NCBI RefSeq assembly: GCF_042655385.1
Contig: NZ_JBHSMA010000002.1
Coordinates: forward strand, 496,001 to 560,000
Length of the DNA: 64,000 bases
From: Larkinella bovis
GTDB lineage: Bacteria > Bacteroidota > Bacteroidia > Cytophagales > Spirosomataceae
Reading direction: 5' to 3'
In this document: in pieces, positions 1 to 7,505 of the stretch
Layout: each line of letters begins with the position of its first letter
Position numbering within the stretch: the stretch's first letter is position 1
Program-made: the position numbers and the translations under genes
The notes under the pieces: generated by a model
Databases searched by the model: none
What the model was told of the DNA's origin: nothing
The model's input: only the letters and a program-made list of their open reading frames with translations

Positions 1-2630
1 TCCAAACCTTTTCGGATCCGGATGGCACCATCGCCAGCATTGCGGTTTCGGGTTTGCCGGCCGGGCTGACCTATACGCAAAGCAGCCGGACGATTTCCGG
101 GACGTTGACTACCCCGCAAACGGCGACCATTTCGGTCACAGCCACCGATAACGGCGGAGCGACGGTAACGGTTAGTTTCCAACTGACGGTGGTGCCTCCG
201 GCCAATCAGACCCCGAAAGTCAGTAGCCCGATTCCGGACCAGGTGGCGACGGTGGGGAAGGCGCTGACTTATCAGCTTGGGGCAGAAACGTTTGCGGATT
301 CGGATGGCAGGATTGAAAACGTGGAAATTGTCAGCGGTTTACCGGCTGGGCTGACCTATACGCAAAGTAGCCGGACCATTAGCGGAACACCGACGACACC
401 GACCACCACGACCGTGACGGTGAAAGCCACCGACAATGAGGGCGCTTCCGTGACGACTACCTTCCGGTTTACGGTCAATGCCGCCCCGATACCGGACAAT
501 AAACCCCCCGTGGTTGTCGAGCCGATTCCGGATCAGACGGCAACCATTGGTCAGGCCTTCACGTATGCCATTAGTGGAAGCGTTTTTACCGACCCGGACG
601 GAAATATTACGACAGTCGAAGTCCTGAGTAGTTTGCCCGATGGCTTGACGTATAGTCCACCCGTTCGAACCATTAGCGGAGTTCCCAGCGCAAAGGTGGC
701 GCAGCGCGGTCTGACCGCATCCGTTAGCGAACCCCTGATAACGACGGTGGTTGTGAAGGCCACCGACAACCACGGCGGCTGGGTGACTACGAGTTTCCGC
801 CTGACGGTAAATCCGGCACCCAACGAACCGCCTGTCGTCTCGAGTCCGATTCCGGCCCAAACCGCCACCGTTGGCAAGAGCTTCGTCTACACGATTGGCG
901 ATGACATTTTTTCGGATTCCGATGGCCATATTGCCAACGTCGAAGTGAGCGGTTTACCGACCGGTCTGGCCTATACGCAGCATTCGCGGGTCATTGCCGG
1001 AATACCGACAGTCGCCGGTAGCGCAACGGTGACGGTGACAGCCACCGACAACCAGGGCGCGACGGTAACGACGAGCTTCCGGCTGACCGTCAGCCCGGCC
1101 CCGAACGAGCCGCCGGTGGTTTCGCAAACGATTCCGGATCAATCGGCCACCGTAGGACAAAATTTTTCGTATACCCTTGGAACCGGGGTGTTTACCGATC
1201 CGGATGGCGTTATTGCGAGAGTGGAAATTACCAGCGGTTTACCGACCGGTCTGGCCTATACGCAGCATTCGCGGGTCATTGCCGGAACACCGACAGCCGC
1301 CGGTAGTTCAACGGTGACGGTGAAAGCTACCGACAACCAGGGCGCGACGGTGACCACTACGTTCCGTTTAACGGTCAGCCCGGCTCCGAACGAGCCGCCG
1401 GTGGTTTCGCAAACGATTCCGGATCAAACGGCGACGGTGGGCCAGACTTTTACGTATACGATCGGTGCCGGCGTGTTTACCGATCCGGACGGCAGTATCG
1501 CAAAAGTGGAAATTACCAGCGGTTTGCCAGCCGGCCTGACCTATACGCAGAACACGCGGAGCATGACTGGAAAACCGACAACGGCAGGCGTTGCTACGGT
1601 AACCGTGAAAGCAACGGATAATCAGGGTGCGGCCGTGACAACGACCTTCCGTGTCACCGTAAACCCGGCCCCGAGCGGAGGAAATCAGCCCCCGGTTCTG
1701 CTCAGTCCGATTCCGGACCAGACCTTCGTTACGAGTGAAGAATATACCTATATGCTCGGAAAAACGCAGTTTACGGACCCGGATGGTAGCATTGCTTCGG
1801 TTGAAATTGCCGGTCTGCCCGCCGGACTCGTTTATAATAAAGCGGCTGGTATCATTGGTGGAAAGCCTTCGAAAGCCGGTGTTTACAAGGTGGAGGTGAA
1901 AGCCATTGATAATAAGGGGGCTTCGACGACCGTCAACTTTACGATTACGGTTATAGAAAATGCGGTTATGAAATTGTATAAGGCCGGAAAAGGACCGGAA
2001 GCGCAGAACTTCATCCAGGAGTTGAAGGGTGGTGAAGTGCTGTACTTAACCAACTTACCGGCTTCGGTGAATTTCTTCTTCGAGTTCGTAACCAAAGTGT
2101 CAAGCGTGAAATTTGAGTTGAGAGGGCCTAAAACGGTCGTGTTTCAGGAGAATTTTGCCCCCTGGGCCCTTTGCGGAGACAATGGCGGCACCAATCTATT
2201 GCCCGGCACTTATTCACTTAAAGTAACCGGCTATAAAAAACCGAACCTGCAGAGTAACCTGCTCGTGGAGCGTCTCATTGTATTTGAGGTGAAAAGCAGT
2301 TCGGGGAAACGGGAGAATGCCGAAACCGCCGTTGCGAGCAGCGAACCGGTGACGGGTGTCTGGGGTGTTTATCCCAATCCGTTCCGTGACCAGCTGGTGG
2401 TTACGATTCCGGGTGAAGCCCAAACCGCCTTTGGCCCACTGGCCCCGTATCGTTTCTCGATTGTGTCGCCATCCGGCCAACAGTATACGGTTCCGGAACA
2501 GGATACGCGTATCGAAGGCAGCAACGCCATTCTGAACGTTCAAGCCGCCGGACTGCAACCGGGTCTCTATTTCCTGCAAATCCGTCGGGGGGAAGGCCGT
2601 CTGCATACGCTGAAAATTGTAAAAGAGTGA
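1..2630 (+). CDS. Repeat adhesin with T9SS sorting domain, 5' end missing
   Basis: The reading frame is open from the window edge, so the true start lies upstream. The visible part holds seven tandem Ig-like (He_PIG/cadherin-like) domains of about 95 residues, the first one cut. Each has the pattern PIPDQ-ATVG, FTDPDG, SGLPAGLTY, TISG-P and VKATDN-G. A non-repeat segment follows at about 1953-2350. A C-terminal type IX secretion sorting domain starts with VYPNPF near 2366 and ends in a basic LKIVKE tail. In this family the C-terminal domain directs export across the outer membrane and attachment to the cell surface, so a surface adhesin or matrix protein is likely. The ligand cannot be read from sequence. 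The third repeat carries an insertion of roughly 15 residues near 690-740. Confidence 0.88.
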   Translation, partial: QTFSDPDGTIASIAVSGLPAGLTYTQSSRTISGTLTTPQTATISVTATDNGGATVTVSFQLTVVPPANQTPKVSSPIPDQVATVGKALTYQLGAETFADSDGRIENVEIVSGLPAGLTYTQSSRTISGTPTTPTTTTVTVKATDNEGASVTTTFRFTVNAAPIPDNKPPVVVEPIPDQTATIGQAFTYAISGSVFTDPDGNITTVEVLSSLPDGLTYSPPVRTISGVPSAKVAQRGLTASVSEPLITTVVVKATDNHGGWVTTSFRLTVNPAPNEPPVVSSPIPAQTATVGKSFVYTIGDDIFSDSDGHIANVEVSGLPTGLAYTQHSRVIAGIPTVAGSATVTVTATDNQGATVTTSFRLTVSPAPNEPPVVSQTIPDQSATVGQNFSYTLGTGVFTDPDGVIARVEITSGLPTGLAYTQHSRVIAGTPTAAGSSTVTVKATDNQGATVTTTFRLTVSPAPNEPPVVSQTIPDQTATVGQTFTYTIGAGVFTDPDGSIAKVEITSGLPAGLTYTQNTRSMTGKPTTAGVATVTVKATDNQGAAVTTTFRVTVNPAPSGGNQPPVLLSPIPDQTFVTSEEYTYMLGKTQFTDPDGSIASVEIAGLPAGLVYNKAAGIIGGKPSKAGVYKVEVKAIDNKGASTTVNFTITVIENAVMKLYKAGKGPEAQNFIQELKGGEVLYLTNLPASVNFFFEFVTKVSSVKFELRGPKTVVFQENFAPWALCGDNGGTNLLPGTYSLKVTGYKKPNLQSNLLVERLIVFEVKSSSGKRENAETAVASSEPVTGVWGVYPNPFRDQLVVTIPGEAQTAFGPLAPYRFSIVSPSGQQYTVPEQDTRIEGSNAILNVQAAGLQPGLYFLQIRRGEGRLHTLKIVKE
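204..1952 (+). repeat. Six tandem Ig-like domain repeats
   Basis: Repeat starts are at about 204, 498, 822, 1104, 1389 and 1683, giving units of 282-324 bp. A further partial unit precedes 204. Neighbouring units are nearly identical over long stretches of DNA. About 55 bp around 949-1003 recurs at about 1235-1290, and about 45 bp around 1098-1142 recurs at about 1381-1427. This points to recent duplication or gene conversion rather than old domain shuffling. Confidence 0.85.
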
Positions 2631-2661
2631 GAAACAATGACTAATAACCTGGACTAACTAG

Positions 2662-2696
2662 AAAAGCCTGTTTCCTTTGGAGACAGGCTTTTTTTT
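2662..2696 (+). terminator. Rho-independent terminator of the adhesin gene
   Basis: The stem AAGCCTGT (2664-2671) pairs with ACAGGCTT (2683-2690) and runs into eight T residues, about 30 bp after the stop codon. The rest of the gap to 2938 is AT-rich and holds only the operator-like repeat and promoter element listed separately. Confidence 0.88.
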
Positions 2697-2869
2697 ACCC
2701 CAACTCGGCCGTTCTGCCTTCGGATCTACTCAGTGCTGCAAATTATTTTCAACAAATAGGTGTTGTCTGATAAAATAGGAAAAATTATACGTCTGGCGCT
2801 GGAAATAGGCTTTTCTGGACCATTTTTGCGGTTTTGAGATAAAAAATGGCCTACCGCTTAATCACATTG

Positions 2870-2911
2870 ATAAGTAATACTACTTATTTTATTTATTATT
2901 TGTTACTTTTG
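2870..2911 (+). promoter_or_regulatory. Promoter -7 element with operator-like inverted repeat
   Basis: TACTTTTG at 2904-2911 matches the Bacteroidota -7 consensus TAnnTTTG in all fixed positions, 28 bp before the ATG at 2939. No good -33 TTG is seen at the usual spacing. Just upstream is a perfect inverted repeat, ATAAGTA (2870-2876), spacer ATAC, TACTTAT (2881-2887). It covers the -33 zone, where a repressor would sit. Binding is inferred only. Confidence 0.45.
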
Positions 2912-2938
2912 AACATCCTACCGTAACATTGTTATTTT

Positions 2939-3178
2939 ATGAACGTAATCAAAGACGTTTCGAAATTGATGGCACCCACTCTGTCGAGCCTTCAGTTGCC
3001 ATCCTGTTATTTTACGAGTTTGTCGCAAGCCATTGCTTGTGCGAACCGGTTTTTCATGGAAGGGCTGAATGCTCAGATTATTGCCAAAGGAAAGAATACG
3101 TTCCTGGTTGTACCACCGGATATTGCCCGGGAAATGCACCCGCAAGGATTTCAATTGATTTACGGTAATGAACTATAA
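2939..3178 (+). CDS. Small conserved-looking protein of unknown function
   Basis: The gene encodes 79 residues with no recognised domain, no signal peptide and no membrane segment. It has one cysteine pair region (SCYFTSLSQAIACANRFF) and a C-terminal half rich in short hydrophobic strands. It has its own -7 element upstream and a strong terminator downstream, which argues for a real monocistronic gene. A second frame starting at 2929 overlaps it almost fully. I prefer this frame because its ATG sits at a normal distance from the promoter and the composition looks protein-like. Confidence 0.6.
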   Translation: MNVIKDVSKLMAPTLSSLQLPSCYFTSLSQAIACANRFFMEGLNAQIIAKGKNTFLVVPPDIAREMHPQGFQLIYGNEL

Positions 3179-3207
3179 TTCAATAGAATATCAGGTTATC
3201 TACAAAG

Positions 3208-3237
3208 AAAAAACCAGCCAATTGGCTGGTTTTTTTC
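3208..3237. terminator. Bidirectional terminator between convergent genes
   Basis: AACCAGCCAA (3212-3221) pairs with TTGGCTGGTT (3222-3231) as a 20-bp perfect palindrome. It has A residues before it and T residues after it, so it can stop transcription from both the small gene on the plus strand and the heparinase-like gene on the minus strand. Confidence 0.85.
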
Positions 3238-3302
3238 TAATTACTCTATCCATGTTACTAACTTTTAACGGAACGGCTGGCCGGATACTTCCCTGTTTTC
3301 AA

Positions 3303-5255
3303 TCAGGATTGAACCGTAATCCGGTGCTGTAAGGCGAGATTGGTCTTGGCTCCCAGCGTGAGATAGGCCCGGAAAACGCAGGTGGCCTGTTTCTGGTACA
3401 GCTCCGACGAATGCCAGCCCAGCAGGTTCGGATGCATCTGCCCATTGACAACTTCGACCTGGAGCGCCGGGTCGATTTGTAAGACCACCAGCCGCTTTGT
3501 TTGCGGGTGCGACAGCACAAAATGATTGCGGCCCTTCGCCCGAAACCGGATGGCCGGATGAACGTGAAACAGGACCTCCACCGTGCGATGGGTTCCGCGA
3601 CGGTTATCGATGCGGTCTTCGATCAGCAAGTGGTTAGTGAGCTTGTCGAATTCCAGCCGACGCTGGTGGGAGCAACCGATCCGGTCGTACCCGTTATGGG
3701 AGGCAATGATCTCATCGGTATTATCGTCCGATTCGGCTTTCTGGACGGCGCTGGTATAGTGGCTCAGCCACCGCAAATCAGGGTCCTGAAAGGCCTGATT
3801 CTGGTCATCGATACAAACCGTATTGTGGGCGCGGGTACTGATAAAATACCGGCGCCAGTCGGAAGTGCCAGAAGGCTGGTACGTGCCTGAATCGACGAAA
3901 AAAGGCTGGCCGTCGATGTGCATGGCAAACGACAGGGCGTCGGCATGACGGTGCGTATTCTTTCCGGTCAGACCCAGCGATGCTGCATTGAAATGAATGT
4001 AAATCTCACTTTGATCAGCTTCCTGCTTGCGGAGAATATAATGCCCTTCGTCGAGGTAAAATTGGCTGTCGAGGGGCGTTTCCGTATCCGGAATAGCGTT
4101 GAACTTCTGCCGGCCTGCGTTGCCGAACAGAAGCTGGTTTTTGAGGTCAAAACCGTTGGACCGGTTTTTGAAAACCGGGTTGCCAAACAGCACGGCCGCC
4201 GAACCGAGCAGCGACCGGAAGTTGTTCTGATCGGTGATGCCCCCCCAGAGCCGGCCACTGCCTTCGTCGCCGTAGGACGGGAAATTACCGCCTTCATCGA
4301 GGCAATGGGCAATGTAGCCGAAAATGGTCTCCAGCCGGCGGGTGTATAAGTCCGAAAACGGATTGTTGGTTTGTAAACCAGCAATATAGGCGATCAGGAG
4401 TATATCGGTAACAAACTGGGTATAATCGCCCGCTTCGTCACCGTTGATGCCGTTTGGGCTGTGCTGCCGTTGCATTTCCTGCTCCAGACCGGTTTTGGCA
4501 AAAGCGTTCCAGGCAGTCGATTCGGGAAATTGCCAGAACGAACTGGCCACAAACAACCCGGCATACCCCGCAACGAGCTGGTGATGGGTCGCTGAAAGAT
4601 ACGGCAGGTTGTGGCGACTATACGTGCAGTGCTGGTAAATCATCGGGAGCCAGGTCGATTCGGCAAACCGCCGAAAAACCGGGTCAGCTTTCGCCAGCAG
4701 GGAGGCATCCAGAATGTTCCAGCTGATAAACCAGTTGATGAGCCGGATATTGACTTCCAGATTGCTGTACCAGTTGATTCCCAGCAGATAAGGGTTCGCT
4801 TTCACCCAGGACGAGATCACGGCAATCAGGCGGGCCAGTTCTTTCGGATCGGCCGTCAGCCGGTAGCGCATGGCCAGGGACGGTAAAAACGGAAACCGGT
4901 TTACTTCCCAGACGTACCGGGCACTGCCCAGTGCCGGATTTTGCAGGTCAATTTCCCGGGTATAAGTCAGCGGAAACCGCTTATGCGTGCCAAGGTCAAG
5001 GTGCCAGTCGATCGGGTAACTATAATCGAGGATATGATCAAAAACCTTGTACTGGAGTGGAAACGAAAGCGTCGAAAAGTCGTCGGTCTGAACGGGCAGC
5101 AGCGGATCGGGCCATGCGGAAAGCTCAACCGTTGCTTTCCAGCCAACCTGCTGTTTATCCGACTGTTTCCGGAAATATTGCCGAAGCCGGAAGAGAACCT
5201 CCGTCGTCGATAAAGATCGCAGTCGGTAATAAAACCAATGATACCGATTCAGCAT
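3303..5255 (-). CDS. Heparinase II/III family polysaccharide lyase-like protein
   Basis: The 650-residue protein has the N-terminal alpha/alpha-barrel domain of the heparinase II/III family and the C-terminal beta-sandwich. The diagnostic stretch is GKNTHRHADALSF followed by FFVDSGTYQPSG and RAHNTVCID (roughly residues 415-480). Family members cleave uronic-acid polysaccharides by beta-elimination. Versions without a clear signal peptide, like this one, are common inside exopolysaccharide clusters, where they probably process the chain. The N-terminus (MLNRYHWFYYRLRSL) is not a classical signal sequence. A sugar transferase and a LytTR regulator lie upstream on the same strand. The substrate is unknown. 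Confidence 0.85.
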   Translation of the reverse strand: MLNRYHWFYYRLRSLSTTEVLFRLRQYFRKQSDKQQVGWKATVELSAWPDPLLPVQTDDFSTLSFPLQYKVFDHILDYSYPIDWHLDLGTHKRFPLTYTREIDLQNPALGSARYVWEVNRFPFLPSLAMRYRLTADPKELARLIAVISSWVKANPYLLGINWYSNLEVNIRLINWFISWNILDASLLAKADPVFRRFAESTWLPMIYQHCTYSRHNLPYLSATHHQLVAGYAGLFVASSFWQFPESTAWNAFAKTGLEQEMQRQHSPNGINGDEAGDYTQFVTDILLIAYIAGLQTNNPFSDLYTRRLETIFGYIAHCLDEGGNFPSYGDEGSGRLWGGITDQNNFRSLLGSAAVLFGNPVFKNRSNGFDLKNQLLFGNAGRQKFNAIPDTETPLDSQFYLDEGHYILRKQEADQSEIYIHFNAASLGLTGKNTHRHADALSFAMHIDGQPFFVDSGTYQPSGTSDWRRYFISTRAHNTVCIDDQNQAFQDPDLRWLSHYTSAVQKAESDDNTDEIIASHNGYDRIGCSHQRRLEFDKLTNHLLIEDRIDNRRGTHRTVEVLFHVHPAIRFRAKGRNHFVLSHPQTKRLVVLQIDPALQVEVVNGQMHPNLLGWHSSELYQKQATCVFRAYLTLGAKTNLALQHRITVQS

Positions 5256-5628
5256 TATTATCTTACACGTTGAGTAGCCGACAGCCGCAGCGTGTTGCGG
5301 ATGGTCATAGCCTATGGATACTTGCCTGCCGAAACCCGGGTTGCCGATTTGCTCAGGAATGGTCGGGCCGATCAGAGGATGACAAATTGCCTACAAATAA
5401 AACCAGCCCGTAGGGTTAACTGCGGAAGGAAGGGAACTTGGTCAGCCAGTTGCGCACCAACTCAGATGAGGCATGAGTTGAAGTGGCTCGAAGTTGAGGG
5501 AAATCTGCAACCAGCCCGGAATGCCCTGCTCAGGGCAAGGGCATTCCAGACCGGCACGTTTTTCATTGGCGTTGAGTAAATGGTATTTGCTGGTTGGGAG
5601 CAGATGCCGAAACGTCTGTTGCCCGAAT
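5256..5628. other. Intergenic gap with hairpin and repeated ACTCAACG motif
   Basis: No convincing gene is seen. A strong hairpin is formed by GGAATGCCC (5518-5526) and GGGCATTCC (5539-5547), with an alternative inner stem GCCCTG/CAGGGC. The motif CGTTGAGTA (TACTCAACG on the minus strand) occurs at 5268-5276, just upstream of the heparinase-like start, and at 5570-5578. The second copy is followed on the minus strand by a short open frame of 34 codons (5566 to about 5465), which could be a gene relic. Confidence 0.5.
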
Positions 5629-5988
5629 TTATCCGGAATATGTCAGATTCATGAATTTGGCTAAAGAAGCGATCGATTTGACCCGCCGGCGACTTACAGA
5701 TAAACGTGTTTCGTCTGATAATTCAACCCAGCTATTATGCATATCGTGTAAATCCAGCTGAACAATATGCTCCGGATTGACCAGATGGGATCGTGAAATG
5801 CGCCAGAACGTCGGGTGATATTCCTGCTGCTCCTTCAGGGTATAACTGGACACAAAACCACTCTGTTTATTCAAAATGATGCGACTATAATTGCTCCAGC
5901 CTTCAAAAAATAGGATTTGTTTTGCAGCAATGGTTATGGCTCTTCCCCTGCGGTCGCGGACTTTAATGCTGGTACGGGTGCTATTCAT
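5629..5988 (-). CDS. Stand-alone LytTR DNA-binding regulator
   Basis: The protein is essentially a single LytTR domain. It shows the pattern of a first strand (IKVRDRRGRAITIAAKQILFFEGWSNYSRII), a central SSYTLKEQQEY region and FWRISRSHLVNPEHIVQL, then the final LSVSRRRVKSI. There is no receiver domain, so it would act as a DNA-binding protein controlled by something else. I chose the start at 5988 because the domain begins right after it. In-frame ATGs at 6009 and 6030 would add 7 or 14 residues. An ACTCAACG motif lies 9 bp upstream of the chosen start, as before neighbouring genes. Its likely targets are the flanking polysaccharide genes, which is inference. Confidence 0.75.
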   Translation of the reverse strand: MNSTRTSIKVRDRRGRAITIAAKQILFFEGWSNYSRIILNKQSGFVSSYTLKEQQEYHPTFWRISRSHLVNPEHIVQLDLHDMHNSWVELSDETRLSVSRRRVKSIASLAKFMNLTYSG

Positions 5989-6110
5989 AGAAAGTAACGT
6001 TGAGTGCATCGCTTTCTGAATGAAAAGCAAACTCTATGCCATTGTGTAACTTTTTGTATATATTGGTTACAATTTTTGTCTGGTAAATCCAAGACCTGGT
6101 CGGTGCGGTT

Positions 6111-6761
6111 TCAACGTCTGGCCCTCCGGCTACCGGCAAGGGCCCACCAGCCTATCGTAAAATCCAGCACCAGCGACGCGTGAGCGGCATACCAGCGGTC
6201 GTATCGAATCCCGTGCTGTCGTTGCATCCGACCCGGCCTGTCGGCCAGCCTGGTCCGGGTTTGGGCTAAACCGGTGATTCCCGGGCGGACACGATGCCGG
6301 TCCTGATAACCGGGCTGGGTCCAGTGTTGAGCGTCCTCCTGCAGCGTGTGCGGGCGCGGGCCAACAAGGCTCATGTCACCGATCAGAACATTGAAAAAAT
6401 GGGGTAGTTTGTCCAGATGCGTAGCCTGTAGCCACTGGCCTACGGTCGTTAGCTGCGGTTCAGACCTGAAACCGGGCCGTGAAGCAACCACAGTCGTCCG
6501 GAATTTCAGGCAGCGGAACGGACGACCCTTTCGGCCGGTACGAAGCTGCGCAAAAACAACGGGTCCGGGCGAGGTGAGTACAATCGCCAGGGCGATGATC
6601 GGTACCAGCCAGGCAAAAACAAAAACCGTGAGCAGTACGGTTACCGTAAGGTCAAACACGCGCTTTCCCACCGTTGCATACACCGAACGCAGCTCCTGGG
6701 GCGGGTGCTGGTCGTATACCGGTGAAGGAAGGGGATAAACCCGGGATTCAAGACTGATCAT
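6111..6761 (-). CDS. Exopolysaccharide sugar transferase (WcaJ/polyprenyl glycosylphosphotransferase type)
   Basis: The 216-residue protein matches the catalytic C-terminal domain of bacterial sugar transferases that load a sugar phosphate onto undecaprenyl phosphate. It has KRVFDL, one membrane helix (TVTVLLTVFVFAWLVPIIAL), SPGPVVFAQLRTGRKG, a KFRT motif, HLDKLPHFFNVLIGDMSLVGPRP and VRPGITGLAQ. The usual KFRTM reads KFRTT here. It lacks the N-terminal multi-membrane region of full-length WcaJ proteins, so it is the short form. It probably starts repeat-unit synthesis of a capsule or exopolysaccharide. No glycosyltransferases follow in the window, so the rest of the pathway must be elsewhere. 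Confidence 0.88.
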   Translation of the reverse strand: MISLESRVYPLPSPVYDQHPPQELRSVYATVGKRVFDLTVTVLLTVFVFAWLVPIIALAIVLTSPGPVVFAQLRTGRKGRPFRCLKFRTTVVASRPGFRSEPQLTTVGQWLQATHLDKLPHFFNVLIGDMSLVGPRPHTLQEDAQHWTQPGYQDRHRVRPGITGLAQTRTRLADRPGRMQRQHGIRYDRWYAAHASLVLDFTIGWWALAGSRRARR

Positions 6762-7398
6762 AGGCGTTGAGTATAAGGTATTGACTATAATAAATACAAT
6801 TTATTCAATGATTTGCCATGAATCGGCGTGGTGCCTTATAACTGCACTTAACCAACAAAAATAAAGAGTTATAGAAAAGGATTAATATATTCTCGGGATA
6901 CCAGTTACGGTTATAAAATCCGGTAAATACTGTCTAAGACCGGAAATGGGCTCTTGTGTAGGAAGCAGAGAGCAAAAGGCGAATAAATGTCAATAACAAT
7001 GACTTGTTATTTATCAGACAATAATAATGCTGGTTCTGTCTTTAAACAACTCCGTTACTGGAAAAGTGATTGAATGGTTATCTTCCTTTTGTTATTTTTT
7101 TATCGCTTCGTATACAGACTTCTTATCCGAAAAGTGGAGTCGGCCTGATCCGTTTCCGAGGGTTAACGAATCGTCTGACAACTAGCGCGCATTACTTAGG
7201 ATATACTTAGGAAAATAATTGACTATTTAGGGGAGGGTTTATTTGTGAAAACTGCATTTAATTATGCAATTTGCTTTTGGGTCGTTTGGGGCTGTAATTG
7301 AGGTAGTTAGTGGATAATAAGCAATGATTTGTTGATCGTGAGTTTATGTATTGATTTACAGTATATTATAAGATGGAAATGTTTTTGATAATCTGGTA

Positions 7399-7425
7399 TT
7401 GTTAATTAAATATTTATTATTTTTG
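7399..7425 (+). promoter_or_regulatory. Candidate promoter of the TonB-receptor operon
   Basis: TATTTTTG at 7418-7425 fits the TAnnTTTG consensus perfectly. A TTG lies at 7399-7401, with 16 bp between them, a little short of the usual 19. Transcription would start near 7432, directly before the TTACTCAACG motif, leaving a leader of about 75 bases. Confidence 0.45.
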
Positions 7426-7466
7426 TTGACTAGTTACTCAACGTATCTAATAAAGTGTTTATTTTG

Positions 7467-7488
7467 TATTGAGTAAATTTACTCAATA
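7467..7488. promoter_or_regulatory. Perfect 22-bp palindrome in the leader of the TonB receptor
   Basis: TATTGAGTAAA (7467-7477) is directly followed by its reverse complement TTTACTCAATA (7478-7488). The half-site TTACTCAA also occurs alone at 7434-7441. The position between the candidate promoter and the GTG start fits an operator or an RNA hairpin. Confidence 0.6.
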
Positions 7489-7505
7489 ACTCTCTGTCTG
7501 ATACC

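Larger units (their letters stand above)
6762..7505. other. Long AT-rich divergent regulatory region
   Basis: This 744-bp gap separates the divergent sugar transferase and TonB-receptor genes. It is much richer in A+T than its neighbours and has no credible open frame. It contains ACTCAACG motifs at 6765-6773 (minus) and 7435-7443 (plus), a candidate promoter at 7399-7425 and a 22-bp palindrome at 7467-7488. Nothing else recognisable was seen between about 6800 and 7390. Confidence 0.6.

Noticed and set aside
204..1952. Tandem repeats considered as CRISPR or VNTR array
   Set aside because: Units of about 285 bp are in frame and encode Ig-like domains; there are no spacers.
2929..3168. Alternative frame overlapping the 79-residue gene
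   Set aside because: Overlaps almost fully; its product is rich in Arg/Cys without pattern, and the other frame fits the promoter better.
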